The translations under genes and the position numbers were made by a program. DNA of 64,000 bases from Herbiconiux sp. SALV-R1 (GTDB lineage Bacteria > Actinomycetota > Actinomycetes > Actinomycetales > Microbacteriaceae). The stretch is from the NCBI RefSeq assembly GCF_013113715.1, contig NZ_CP053344.1, positions 3,596,001 through 3,660,000 on the forward strand. Direction: 5' to 3'. The notes below the pieces were generated by a model. The model was not told where the DNA came from. It searched no databases and saw nothing but the letters and a program-made list of their open reading frames with translations. Of the stretch, positions 33,541 through 41,435 are shown piece after piece; position 1 is the first letter of the stretch, and every line of letters starts with the position of its first letter.

Positions 33541-34980
33541 ATGGACAAGAACCTCCGCCGCCTCGCCGTCGCCCTCGTCGTCGGCGCGATGGCGCCCCTG
33601 TTCGACGCGACCATCGTGAGCGTCGCGCTGCACACGCTGGCCGGCGACCTGAACGCGAGCATCGAGACCATCCAGTGGGTGAGCACGGGCTATCTGCTCG
33701 CCATGGGCGTCACCGTGCCGCTCGTCGGCTGGCTGCAGAACCGCCTCGGCGGCAGGCGTCTGTGGATGGCGGCGCTCGTCGTGTTCCTCGTCGGCAGCAT
33801 CCTGTGCTCGCTCGCCTGGGACGCCGGGAGCCTCATCGCGTTCCGCGTCGTGCAGGGCGTGGGCGCCGGCGCCATGATGCCGCTGCTCACCACGCTTCTC
33901 ATGCAGGCCGCCCGCGGCCAGGCGCTCGGCCGCACGATGGCGGTGGTCTCACTGCCGACCGCGCTCGGCCCCATCCTCGGCCCGGTGATCGGCGGCCTCC
34001 TCCTCGGCGCCGGCGCCTGGCCGTGGCTGTTCTGGGTTAACGTGCCGTTCGCGGCGGTCGCGCTCGTGCTGGCGTGGCGCTTCATCCCCGCCGACGGGCC
34101 GACCGGCACCGCGAAGCTCGACGTGGTCGGGCTCACGCTGCTCTCCCCCGCGGTCGTCGGGCTGCTCTACGGCCTCAGCAACGCCGGCAGCGCGGGCGGC
34201 TTCGCGCGGTTCGACGTGTGGGCGCCGCTCGCGGCGGGCGTCGCGCTGCTCGTCGCGTTCACGCTCTGGGCGACCCGCACGACGCGCCCGGCGCTCGTCG
34301 ACCTCCGCCTCCTGCGGCACCGCCCGCTCGCCGCCGCGTCGGGCGCGATGTTCCTCATGGGAGCCGCCCTCTACGGCGGCATGCTCCTGCTCCCGCTGTC
34401 GTTCCAGGAGCTCCGCGGCACCGACGCGCTCGGCGCCGGACTCCTCCTCATCCCGCAGGGCGTCGGCTCGCTGCTCAGCCGCTCGCTCGCCGGGCGCCTC
34501 ACCGATCGCATCGGAGCGCGCACCGTGGCCATCCTCGGCTTCGCCGTGGTGCTCGTGGCGACCATCCCGTTCGCCTTCGCCGACGCGAGCACGAACCTGT
34601 GGTGGATCAGCGCCGTGCTCGTGGTGCGGGGCATGGGGCTCGGGGCGGTGATGATCCCGATCATGGCGGTGGGCTTCGTCGGGCTCGAGCAGCACGAGAT
34701 CCCCCACGCCAGCACCATCACCCGCCTCTCACAGCAGCTCGGCGGCGCCTTCGGCACTGCAGTGCTCGCCGTGGTGCTGGCCGGCGCCGCTGCGGGCGGC
34801 GGTGCGGCCGGCGGCGGGGCGGATGCGGTGGCCGCGTTCCAGCAATCGTTCTGGTGGGCGATCGCCATCACAGGCGTCGCCCTCCTCCTCTCGTTCCTCC
34901 TCCCCGGCCGCACCGCGGTCGCCGACGCGGAGGAGAAGCCGGAGACCGCCACCGCAGGCGCTGTCTCCTCCCGCGCCTGA
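33541..34980 (+). CDS. MFS efflux transporter (DHA2 / EmrB-QacA family)
   Basis: A 479-residue membrane protein with about 14 hydrophobic segments. MAPLFDATIVSVALHTLAGDL contains the motif D1 Asp; VSTGYLLAMGVTVPLVGWLQNRLGGRRLW is motif A; GPILGPVIGGLLLG is motif C of proton-driven exporters. ATG 33541 follows TAAGG; the longer in-phase reading covers the TetR gene antisense. Drug or metabolite export is expected, controlled by the divergent TetR. Confidence 0.92.
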   Translation: MDKNLRRLAVALVVGAMAPLFDATIVSVALHTLAGDLNASIETIQWVSTGYLLAMGVTVPLVGWLQNRLGGRRLWMAALVVFLVGSILCSLAWDAGSLIAFRVVQGVGAGAMMPLLTTLLMQAARGQALGRTMAVVSLPTALGPILGPVIGGLLLGAGAWPWLFWVNVPFAAVALVLAWRFIPADGPTGTAKLDVVGLTLLSPAVVGLLYGLSNAGSAGGFARFDVWAPLAAGVALLVAFTLWATRTTRPALVDLRLLRHRPLAAASGAMFLMGAALYGGMLLLPLSFQELRGTDALGAGLLLIPQGVGSLLSRSLAGRLTDRIGARTVAILGFAVVLVATIPFAFADASTNLWWISAVLVVRGMGLGAVMIPIMAVGFVGLEQHEIPHASTITRLSQQLGGAFGTAVLAVVLAGAAAGGGAAGGGADAVAAFQQSFWWAIAITGVALLLSFLLPGRTAVADAEEKPETATAGAVSSRA

Positions 34981-34991
34981 CGAGCGGGGCA

Positions 34992-35384
34992 TCAATCCCC
35001 GATAGTCACCTCGATCACTTCCAGCGCAGGGATCCCCTGGAAGTCTCTGGGGTTGGCCGTGACGATGGGCAGCCCGTTCGCCAGAGCGACGGCGGCGATG
35101 AGGGCGTCGTAGGCTCGCGCGGCAGGTTTACGCCCACCCTGGCGCAGCGCCGCCGCGACCTGACCGAACGCCCGCGCCGCCGCAGCGTCGAGAGGCAGCG
35201 GTTCGAAGTCGGCCTCGGCCTGCTGCAGGTGGGCCAGGCGCGCCGCCCGAGTGATGTCGTCTGTCGCGACGAGCGGGCCGACACTCAACTCCGCGAGGGT
35301 GACGGTGCCAATCTGCAGTTCTTCGAGCAGCGCCTCGGGTTCGGCGACGCGGGCGAGCAGAATCACGGTCGAGGTGTCGACCAG
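34992..35384 (-). CDS. PIN-domain toxin (VapC family), unusual start
   Basis: Family blocks are VDTSTVILLARV, TVTLAELSVGP, AYDALIAAVA and GLPIVTANPRDF, giving the acidic RNase site (first Asp, Glu of LAEL, Asp of AYDA). The first Asp is only included if translation starts at CTG 35384 (Leu-Val-Asp-Thr-Ser, after GAGAG). The first ordinary start, GTG 35366, would drop that Asp. The frame overlaps the end of the antitoxin gene by 22 bp. VapC toxins cut tRNA or rRNA when released from the antitoxin. A start by CTG, or a relic with lost activity, are both possible. Confidence 0.75.
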   Translation of the reverse strand: MVDTSTVILLARVAEPEALLEELQIGTVTLAELSVGPLVATDDITRAARLAHLQQAEADFEPLPLDAAAARAFGQVAAALRQGGRKPAARAYDALIAAVALANGLPIVTANPRDFQGIPALEVIEVTIGD

Positions 35385-35638
35385 CTCTCGAGGGTGCGCG
35401 CTCGCAGGGTCGGGTCGATGAGCTCGTCGATCTCGGACCGTATCAGATCGGTGTCGACAGCCGGAAGCATCCGTCGACGCTCGATCAACTCGCTCGTCGA
35501 CAGGGTGCGGCGCGGCAAGGGACGAAGCTCGGCGACCTCGGCGCCGTCGCTCGTGACCGTGAGCGTCTCGCCGCGGGCCACCCGTGCAAGCACATCACCG
35601 CCATGATTGCGGAGTTGTCGCACACTCACCAGAGACAT
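35363..35638 (-). CDS. Phd/YefM-type antitoxin of the VapC pair
   Basis: A 91-residue protein. MSLVSVRQLRNHGGDVLARV and GETLTVTSDGAEVAELRPLPRR form a Phd/YefM DNA-binding domain; the C-terminal part (ELIERRRMLPAVDTDLIRSEIDELIDP) should clamp the toxin. GGAG precedes the ATG. The C-terminus is about 15 residues longer than the common ending after IDPTL and overlaps the toxin frame. The pair is expected to repress its own promoter. Confidence 0.85.
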   Translation of the reverse strand: MSLVSVRQLRNHGGDVLARVARGETLTVTSDGAEVAELRPLPRRTLSTSELIERRRMLPAVDTDLIRSEIDELIDPTLRARTLESWSTPRP

Positions 35639-35681
35639 GGCTCCAGTGTGTCACGCGTGGGACACCCAAATCGAGAATAAT

Positions 35682-36329
35682 TCAGCCAAAAGCGACGTGC
35701 TGGGTGACCCAGGCGTGCATGGCGACGGCGGCGGCGGCGGAGGCGTTGATGGAGCGGGTGGAGCCGAACTGGGAGATCTCGACCACCGCATCCGCTGCGG
35801 CGATGGCCTCGGCCGAGAGGCCGGGGCCCTCCTGCCCGAACAGCAGCACGCAGCGCTCGGGGAACGCGAAGGTCTCGATGATGACGCTGCCCGGCACGTT
35901 GTCGATCGCGATGATAGGCAATTCGGCCGCGCGGGCGACCTCGACGAAGGTGGCGACATCGGGGTGGTTCTGCACGTGCTGGTAGCGGTCGGTCACCATG
36001 GCCCCGCGCTTGTTCCAGCGCTTGCGGCCGATGATGTGCACGGTGTCGGCGGCGAACGCGTTGGCGCTGCGCACGATCGACCCGATGTTGAGGTCGTGCT
36101 GCCAGTTCTCGATGGCGACGTGGAACGGATGCCGGTGCTGGTCGAGGTCGGCGACGATCGCGTCCATGCGCCAGTAGCGGTAGCGGTCGATGACGTTGCG
36201 GGTGTCGCCGCGTTCGAGCAGCTCCGGGTCGTACTGCTCGCCCTCGGGCCACTCCCCCGCCCACGGGCCGACGCCCCCGGCGCTCAGTTCGACGCTCGCG
36301 GTGGGGCCGGATGCGCGGGGCTCGTTCAC
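35682..36329 (-). CDS. TrmH/SpoU family RNA 2'-O-methyltransferase
   Basis: A 215-residue SPOUT enzyme. Motif 1 is NIGSIVRSANAFAAD (~80-95), motif 2 VLLFGQEGPGLS (~155) and motif 3 FGSTRSINASAAAAVA (~185). These form the trefoil knot that binds SAM; target is tRNA or rRNA ribose. GTG 36329 is preferred: TAGCCT ends six bases before it, giving a leaderless message; GTG 36335 directly abuts the -10. Upstream lies the divergent CoA-lyase gene. Confidence 0.88.
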   Translation of the reverse strand: MNEPRASGPTASVELSAGGVGPWAGEWPEGEQYDPELLERGDTRNVIDRYRYWRMDAIVADLDQHRHPFHVAIENWQHDLNIGSIVRSANAFAADTVHIIGRKRWNKRGAMVTDRYQHVQNHPDVATFVEVARAAELPIIAIDNVPGSVIIETFAFPERCVLLFGQEGPGLSAEAIAAADAVVEISQFGSTRSINASAAAAVAMHAWVTQHVAFG

Positions 36330-36335
36330 CCGCAC

Positions 36336-36341
36336 AGGCTA
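36336..36341 (-). promoter_or_regulatory. -10 box of the RNA methyltransferase gene (leaderless)
   Basis: TAGCCT on the minus strand, six bases before GTG 36329. Confidence 0.5.
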
Positions 36342-36385
36342 TCGCCCGCGGGGTGCGCGGCGCCCACAACAGTGCCCTCCGTGAA

Positions 36386-36405
36386 CTGTATGAACTCGTA
36401 TACAG
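36386..36405. promoter_or_regulatory. Inverted repeat upstream of the CoA-lyase gene
   Basis: CTGTAT (36386-36391) and ATACAG (36400-36405) flank eight bases. The right arm overlaps the expected -35 of the CoA-lyase promoter. It resembles GntR-type operators; no such regulator is adjacent. Confidence 0.35.
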
Positions 36406-36423
36406 CGCAATGGCGCGCATCCG

Positions 36424-36429
36424 TAGACT
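36424..36429 (+). promoter_or_regulatory. -10 box of the CoA-lyase gene (leaderless)
   Basis: TAGACT, seven bases before GTG 36437. Confidence 0.55.
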
Positions 36430-36436
36430 TGAGCGT

Positions 36437-37291
36437 GTGACTGAGACCCACCCATCCACCGAGATCCCCGGAGAGATCGCCCGCTCGTGGCTGCTCGTCT
36501 CCGCCCGCCGAACAGAGCAGTTCGACTCCGCCGCCAAGTCGCGTGCCGACCAGATCGTGCTCGACATCGAGGACGCCGTCGACCCGAAGCACAAGCCGGA
36601 GGCGCGCGGCGACGTCGTGGACTGGCTGTCGAACGGCGGCAGCGGCTGGGTGCGCATCAACGACCGCGCCAGCGACTTCTGGAGCGACGATGTCGACGAG
36701 CTGAAGGGCGTTCCCGGCCTCCGCGGCGTCATGCTCGCGAAGACCGAGTCGGCTGCCGACGTCACCGAGACCTTCGACCGCCTCGGCGGCACGACCCCCG
36801 TGCTCGTGCTCATCGAGTCGGCCCTCGGCATCGAGGAGGCCGTGTCCATCGCCCGGGCCCGCGGCGCCTACCGCCTCGCCTTCGGCTCCGGCGACTACCG
36901 GCGCGACACCGGCACCAGCGCCGAAGACATCGCGATGGCGTACCCGCGCTCCCGCCTCGTCATCGCGAGCCGGGTCGGCAAGCTCCCCGGCCCCATCGAC
37001 GGACCCACCGTCTCGTCGAGCCACCCGGTGCTGCGCGAGCAGTCGGCCGTGGCCGTCGCGCTCGGGCTCACCGGCAAGCTCTGCCTCGACGTCGAGCAGC
37101 TGCCCGTCATCAACGAGGTCATCAGCCCCACCCAGTCGGATGTGACCTGGGCTCGCGACTTCCTCGACGACTTCGAGGCCCGCGGCCGCGTCATCCGCGA
37201 CGGCAGCGACCTGCCCCGCCTCGGCCGCGCCGAGAAGATCGACAAGCTGGCCCGCGCCTTCGGCGTCGAGCCGCTGCCGAACGGCCGGTAG
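36437..37291 (+). CDS. HpcH/HpaI-type CoA ester lyase (CitE-like)
   Basis: A 284-residue CitE-like protein. RSWLLVSARRTEQF, ADQIVLDIEDAVDPKHK (metal-binding Glu-Asp), GWVRINDRAS, GVMLAKTESAADV, PVLVLIESALGIEEA and RLAFGSGDYRRDTG are family blocks. Relatives cleave citramalyl-, malyl- or similar CoA esters. The GTG start is fixed by the TAGACT box seven bases upstream. The gene is single, ended by a strong terminator. The exact CoA ester cannot be told. Confidence 0.88.
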   Translation: MTETHPSTEIPGEIARSWLLVSARRTEQFDSAAKSRADQIVLDIEDAVDPKHKPEARGDVVDWLSNGGSGWVRINDRASDFWSDDVDELKGVPGLRGVMLAKTESAADVTETFDRLGGTTPVLVLIESALGIEEAVSIARARGAYRLAFGSGDYRRDTGTSAEDIAMAYPRSRLVIASRVGKLPGPIDGPTVSSSHPVLREQSAVAVALGLTGKLCLDVEQLPVINEVISPTQSDVTWARDFLDDFEARGRVIRDGSDLPRLGRAEKIDKLARAFGVEPLPNGR

Positions 37292-37310
37292 AGCCGCCTC
37301 TCACGACACG

Positions 37311-37345
37311 ACGAAGGCCCCGGGTGTGCGACCCGGGGCCTTCGT
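37311..37345. terminator. Strong 15-bp terminator hairpin
   Basis: ACGAAGGCCCCGGGT (37311-37325), loop GTGCG, then its exact complement (37331-37345). It lies 20 bp after the CoA-lyase stop and before the convergent CsbD gene. Confidence 0.85.
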
Positions 37346-37401
37346 GGTGGTGACGGATGCGGGCGAGACCGCCGAGCATCCGTCGGCTGTTCGCGAGACG
37401 G

Positions 37402-37575
37402 TCAGTGCTTGAACGCGTCTTTCACGTTCTCGCCGGCCTTCTTGGCGTCGGCCTTGGTCTGGTCGGCCTTGCCCTCGGCCTCGAGCTTCTCGTTGCCGGT
37501 GGCCTTGCCGAAGCCCTCCTTCGCCTTGCCGGCGATGTCTTCAGCGGCGTTGCGGATCTTGTCGTCGAGTCCCAT
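37402..37575 (-). CDS. CsbD family stress protein, 57 residues
   Basis: The product reads MGLDDKIRNAAEDIAGKAKE then repeats of KAxGN/KAD (GFGKATGNEKLEAEGKADQT), ending AFKH. Lys/Ala/Glu-rich CsbD proteins are induced by general stress in Gram-positive bacteria; biochemical role is unknown. AAGGAGAAAG precedes the ATG. It is the last gene after the Asp23/AmaP-like operon, 48 bp downstream on the same strand, which fits an envelope or general stress unit. Confidence 0.9.
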   Translation of the reverse strand: MGLDDKIRNAAEDIAGKAKEGFGKATGNEKLEAEGKADQTKADAKKAGENVKDAFKH

Positions 37576-37623
37576 GGTCTTTCTCCTTCTTCATAGTGGG
37601 TGGGGTGGTGGAGTCGGCGGCGC

Positions 37624-38241
37624 TCAGTTCAAGCGCCGCACGTCTCCGGCGAGGCGCGCCCTCAGCCCGCTGTGGATCGACACGAAGGTCGGCACGGCGT
37701 GCCCGGTGAGCGTCGCCAGGTTGGTGGTGAGCCGCGCCACGAGGGTCGCGACCTCCTGGGGCGAGGTGTTCTGACGGGGGGTGACCGAGACGTGCAGCAC
37801 AGGACTGCCCTTCACCCGGTTGGCCGAGACGCTGCTCGAGAGGATCTCGTCGTGCGAGGCTAGGCTGCCCCGGATCGCATCGGCGGCGAACGACTCCTGC
37901 ACCGTGATGGGGCCGATCGGGCTCTCGGAACCCGCGGTCTTCAGCACCGTGCGGGTGCGTCGGCCGCCGAGGTTCGCGACGATGACGATCGCCACGATGA
38001 CGACGAGGGCCATCGCGCCGAGCACACCGATCGCGACCCAGCTGACGGTGGTGCCGTCGGCGACCCGGCTGGCCTGGTGGGCCGACTGGAGGCCGTTCAC
38101 CGCACCGCCCACGGTCGTCTTCCAGGCGTCGCCGAAGGCGGGCCACAGCACGGCGGTACCGACGGCCGCGCCGATAGCGAGGAGCACCAGTCCGACGACG
38201 AGCAGCACGGCGCGGTTCAGACCACGGTTCGTCGAGTTCAT
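37624..38241 (-). CDS. AmaP-like alkaline shock response membrane anchor protein
   Basis: A 205-residue protein with two hydrophobic hairpin helices (AVLLVVGLVLLAIGAAVGTAV and SWVAIGVLGAMALVVIVAIV) and a cytosolic C-terminal domain (VLHVSVTPRQNTSPQEVATLV). The layout matches AmaP, which tethers Asp23 to the membrane in firmicutes. It overlaps the preceding gene by ATGA. Position in an Asp23 operon supports the call more than sequence. Confidence 0.72.
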   Translation of the reverse strand: MNSTNRGLNRAVLLVVGLVLLAIGAAVGTAVLWPAFGDAWKTTVGGAVNGLQSAHQASRVADGTTVSWVAIGVLGAMALVVIVAIVIVANLGGRRTRTVLKTAGSESPIGPITVQESFAADAIRGSLASHDEILSSSVSANRVKGSPVLHVSVTPRQNTSPQEVATLVARLTTNLATLTGHAVPTFVSIHSGLRARLAGDVRRLN

Positions 38242-38816
38242 GCCGCCGGCTCCTTCTCCTGTCGGTACTGCACGCGGGCCCGCACCCGAACCGTCGGGTC
38301 GAGTTCGTAGCGGTCGAGCTCGTCGGTCGCCGTACGGATGACGGCGAACCGGTCGATCTCGGTGCCCGCCTCGGGGTGCACGGTCACGTCGGCCGTGCGG
38401 TGGGCGATGCCCACGGTCACCTCGTCGCGCCGGAGCCCGAGCTCGTCGGCGACGTGCTGGGCAAGGGCGGAGGCGATCACGCCGTTGTCGACGACGACCG
38501 CATCCTGACCCATCCGGTGCTTGGGCAGCCGCCCCGCGCCGAGGGCGAGCACGATGAGCACCACGCCGAGCACGGCGATCACCACCGCTCCCGCCACGAT
38601 CGCCGCGGCGGGCTGCGCCGAGGGCAGCGCGACCAGCCAGGCGAGCCCGGCGGCCGGGGCCACGAGCAGCGGCCTCGCGCCGGCGAGTCGCAGAACGACC
38701 TCGGTGCCCAGATAGGCGAGGGCGAGCGCGATGAGCACCAGCACGACGACCGTCGCCACCGTGCGGGGCGAGTGCGTCTCGCGCCGCACCACGCGGCGGA
38801 GTGCGGGATCGGTCAT
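38238..38816 (-). CDS. DUF6286-type membrane protein of the Asp23 operon
   Basis: A 192-residue protein. Two membrane segments (TVATVVVLVLIALALAYLG and AAAIVAGAVVIAVLGVVLIVL) precede a soluble domain with DNGVIASALAQHVADELGL and VRARVQY. Actinobacterial Asp23 clusters often carry this family. Overlaps with both neighbours by ATGA indicate translational coupling. The role is unknown; it may form the membrane patch with AmaP and Asp23. Confidence 0.72.
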   Translation of the reverse strand: MTDPALRRVVRRETHSPRTVATVVVLVLIALALAYLGTEVVLRLAGARPLLVAPAAGLAWLVALPSAQPAAAIVAGAVVIAVLGVVLIVLALGAGRLPKHRMGQDAVVVDNGVIASALAQHVADELGLRRDEVTVGIAHRTADVTVHPEAGTEIDRFAVIRTATDELDRYELDPTVRVRARVQYRQEKEPAA

Positions 38817-39181
38817 CTCACTCTCCTTCTCGGGGGAACGACCGCGCCGGTGACGACGACGGCCAGTCGGGTGATGTCACGACCGGTGACGTGGGCCAGG
38901 TGACTCTGCAGCTGCTGCTGCACGGCGGTCACCCGGTCGATCACCGACGAACCCGCGGCGATGGCCTCGGTGTCGTCGAGATCGGGGATGGGCAGGGGGG
39001 TGCGCACGCGCACGGCGTATCCGCCGCGCCATTCGGAGACCTCGACCTTCACCTCGCCCGACTCGACGCCGATGGCGTCGGCCGAGGCGCGGTGAACGAT
39101 CTTCTCGATGACGCGATCGCGAACGCTGATCCGGCCTGCGGGTGCGCTCGTCGGGGCGGCCACGAGGAGTGAGGTGCTCAT
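38813..39181 (-). CDS. Small Asp23-like envelope stress protein
   Basis: A 122-residue soluble protein: GRISVRDRVIEKIVHRASADAI then EVKVEVSEWRGGYAVRVRTPLPIP and VTAVQQQLQSHLAHVTG. The pattern resembles Asp23/Gls24 domains (a short strand-rich unit with an IADxVVEKIA-like opening). ATG overlaps the preceding stop (TGATG). A second Asp23-like protein with another in the same operon is common in actinobacteria. Confidence 0.7.
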   Translation of the reverse strand: MSTSLLVAAPTSAPAGRISVRDRVIEKIVHRASADAIGVESGEVKVEVSEWRGGYAVRVRTPLPIPDLDDTEAIAAGSSVIDRVTAVQQQLQSHLAHVTGRDITRLAVVVTGAVVPPRRRVR

Positions 39182-39369
39182 CAGGAGGTGCGCCTCCCCG
39201 AGAACACTCCCGCCAGGGCCCGGAGATCGAGCTGGCCGCTCATCACCCGGGCGACGACCGCCCCGATGACCATGAACAGCGCGACCAGCAGGAAGCCCCA
39301 GAAGCCGAACAGGAGCGCGGCGGCTGCGAGCACGGCGCCGATCAGGGCGCCGGAGACCGTGGCACTCAT
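39181..39369 (-). CDS. DUF2273-like small membrane protein, 62 residues
   Basis: Two hydrophobic helices (ATVSGALIGAVLAAAALLFG and FWGFLLVALFMVIGAVVARV) followed by SGQLDLRALAGVFSGRRTS. DUF2273 proteins of this size accompany Asp23 and AmaP genes. It overlaps Asp23 by ATGA. Confidence 0.8.
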   Translation of the reverse strand: MSATVSGALIGAVLAAAALLFGFWGFLLVALFMVIGAVVARVMSGQLDLRALAGVFSGRRTS

Positions 39370-39872
39370 GCGACGCGCGACTCGGTCTGGTCGTCGCTGT
39401 CGTCACCGGGGATGTGCACGTCGTTCACGTCGACGTTCACCTCGACGACCTCGAGGCCCACCAGGCGGGTGATGGCGCTCGCCACGGCGGTGCGCACCTG
39501 GGAGGCGACCTGCTGGATGGGGGCCGGGTACTCCACGACGATGGTGATGTCGGCAGCGGCCTGGGTCTCGCCGACCTCGACCTTCACGCCCTGACCGAGG
39601 TCGGTGGCGTTGATGGCGTCACGGATGGCGCCGAAGGCGCGGGCTCCGCCGCCGCCGAGCGCGTACACGCCCTGCACCTCGCGGGCTGCGATGCCGGCGA
39701 CCTTCGCCACGACGCCGTCGGCGATCGTGGTGCGGCCGGCAGCGGTGTCGTCGGTGGTGACGCGGCTGGTGGTCGTGGAGGAGCGGTCGACACGCGACGC
39801 GGAGGCCGGGGTGGTCGGCTTCGCGGGGGTGGTGGCCGCAGCGGTGGTGGGGGTGGTGTCTTCGGTGGCCAT
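39366..39872 (-). CDS. Asp23/Gls24 family envelope stress response protein
   Basis: A 168-residue protein. Residues 1-~50 are a Thr/Ala/Pro-rich low-complexity tail; the Asp23 domain is TTIADGVVAKVAGIAAREVQGVYAL, VKVEVGETQAAADITIVVEYP, TAVASAITRLVGLEVVEVNV. ATG follows AAAGGA. It leads a six-gene stress operon (Asp23, DUF2273, Asp23-like, DUF6286, AmaP-like, CsbD). Homologues polymerise at the inner membrane face. Confidence 0.88.
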   Translation of the reverse strand: MATEDTTPTTAAATTPAKPTTPASASRVDRSSTTTSRVTTDDTAAGRTTIADGVVAKVAGIAAREVQGVYALGGGGARAFGAIRDAINATDLGQGVKVEVGETQAAADITIVVEYPAPIQQVASQVRTAVASAITRLVGLEVVEVNVDVNDVHIPGDDSDDQTESRVA

Positions 39873-39990
39873 GACGGGTGTCCTTTCGCTCAGTACGTCA
39901 GTGCGTCTACCGGAGGGTGCATCGGGTCTGCCCCTCCGCGAGCATCGAATGCGTTGCTCACAGATGAGACGCGTCCCGCGCACGATTCGT

Positions 39991-40017
39991 CACAAAAAAG
40001 TTCGGAGAATTTTTGTG
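39991..40017. promoter_or_regulatory. A/T-rich inverted repeat upstream of the Asp23 operon and the ECF41 promoter
   Basis: CACAAAAA (39991-39998) and TTTTTGTG (40010-40017) flank 11 bases. It stands out in a GC-rich background in the divergent control region and is 13 bp from the ECF41-type -35. The binder is unknown. Confidence 0.4.
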
Positions 40018-40029
40018 AGGGCGTCCGAC

Positions 40030-40055
40030 GTCACATTCCGGACGCCTGCGTCGTC
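40030..40055 (+). promoter_or_regulatory. ECF41-type promoter of the NDH-2/sigma operon
   Basis: GTCACA (40030-40035), 16 bp, CGTC (40052-40055). This fits the TGTCACA-N16-CGTC consensus known for ECF41 sigma factors. The same motif with the same spacing stands before the NmrA-like gene. Confidence 0.8.
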
Positions 40056-40082
40056 ATCCAGGTGAGAGCACAGGAGGACGAG

Positions 40083-41435
40083 ATGACGAAGATCCTGATC
40101 ATCGGCGGAGGGTACGCGGGCTTCTACACGGCGTGGGGTCTCGAGCGGCGGCTGCGGCCCGGGGAGGCGGAGGTGACCGTCGTCGACCCGCGCCCGTACA
40201 TGACCTACCAGCCGTTCCTGCCCGAGGTCGCCGCGGGGTCGGTGGAGCCGAGGCACACAGTGGTGTCGCTGCGGCGGCACCTCGCGCGCACCCGCGTGCT
40301 CGCCGGCAGCGTCGTGGAGCTGCGGCATGCCGAGCGCATCGCCGTGGTGCGACCCGCCGTGGGGCCCGATCGTGCGCTCGCCTACGACGTGGTGGTCGTG
40401 ACGGCGGGAGCGGTCACCCGCACCTTCCCGGTGGCGGGGGTGCAGGAGGAGGCGATCGGACTCAAGACCGTCGAGGAGGGGGTCGCCGTGCGCGACGCCC
40501 TCCTCGGGGCCTTCGATCGGGCGTCGGTGCTGGAGCCCGGGCCGGAGCGGCGGCGCACACTGTCGGTCACCGTCGTCGGGGGCGGGTTCACCGGTGTCGA
40601 GCTGTTCGGCGAGCTCCTCTCGCTCGCCACCGCGCAGCTGAAGAAGTACCCGATGCTCGGCCCCGACGATCTCGACTTCCACCTCGTCGAGGCGGCAGGG
40701 CGCATCCTGCCCGAGGTGAGCGACGAGCCGGGGCGGTGGGTCGTGCGGCAGTTCGAGGAGCGGGGCGGGCGGGTGCACCTCGGCACGCAGCTGCGCTCGG
40801 CAGTCGACCGGCACATCGTGCTGTCGACCGGCGAGGAGTACGACACCGGCCTGCTCGTCTGGGCGGCGGGCAACGCCTCGAACCCGGTGGCCGCCCGGCA
40901 CACCGACCTGCCGACGGATGCGCGCGGCCTCATCACCGTGAAGGCCGACCTGAGGGTGGTCGACACCGAGAGCGGGCACGTGGTCGAGGACGCGTGGGCG
41001 GCGGGTGACGACGCCGCCGTGCCCGACCTGGTGCTGCAGGCGGAGCGACCGGATGCGCGCACGGTTCCCAACGCGCAGCATGCGGTGAGGCAGGGCAGGC
41101 TGCTCGCCGAGAACCTCGTGCGGGCGTTGCGCGGCGAGCGGCCGCGGCCGTACCGGCACCGGAGCCTCGGGGTGGTGGCGACGCTCGGGCTCGGAACGGG
41201 GGTGTTCCAGTACCGTGGAATCGTGGTGAAGGGGCTGCTGGGGTGGGTGATGCATCGCGGGTACCACGTGCTCGCGGTGCCGACCTGGGAGCGTAAGGTG
41301 CGGGTGCTGCTGGTGTGGCTCTCGGCGCTGCTGTTCGGGCGTGACGTGGTGTCGTTGCCGGAGCTGCAGCATCCGCGGCGGGCGTTCGCGACCGGGGGTG
41401 CGCCGCGGGAGGAGACGCGGGAGGGGGTGTCGTGA
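40083..41435 (+). CDS. NAD(P)/FAD-dependent oxidoreductase, type II NADH dehydrogenase-like
   Basis: A 450-residue two-dinucleotide-fold enzyme. IIGGGYAGFYTA (~5-16) binds FAD and VVGGGFTGVELFGEL (~160-174) binds NAD(P)H; VWAAGNASNPVAA and AWAAGDDAAVPD are the second FAD contacts. A C-terminal hydrophobic stretch (VRVLLVWLSALLFGR) could anchor it to the membrane, as in NDH-2. AGGAGG precedes the ATG. It overlaps the sigma factor gene by GTGA and has an ECF41-type promoter, so it is a likely target and regulator partner of the sigma factor. Confidence 0.88.
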   Translation: MTKILIIGGGYAGFYTAWGLERRLRPGEAEVTVVDPRPYMTYQPFLPEVAAGSVEPRHTVVSLRRHLARTRVLAGSVVELRHAERIAVVRPAVGPDRALAYDVVVVTAGAVTRTFPVAGVQEEAIGLKTVEEGVAVRDALLGAFDRASVLEPGPERRRTLSVTVVGGGFTGVELFGELLSLATAQLKKYPMLGPDDLDFHLVEAAGRILPEVSDEPGRWVVRQFEERGGRVHLGTQLRSAVDRHIVLSTGEEYDTGLLVWAAGNASNPVAARHTDLPTDARGLITVKADLRVVDTESGHVVEDAWAAGDDAAVPDLVLQAERPDARTVPNAQHAVRQGRLLAENLVRALRGERPRPYRHRSLGVVATLGLGTGVFQYRGIVVKGLLGWVMHRGYHVLAVPTWERKVRVLLVWLSALLFGRDVVSLPELQHPRRAFATGGAPREETREGVS

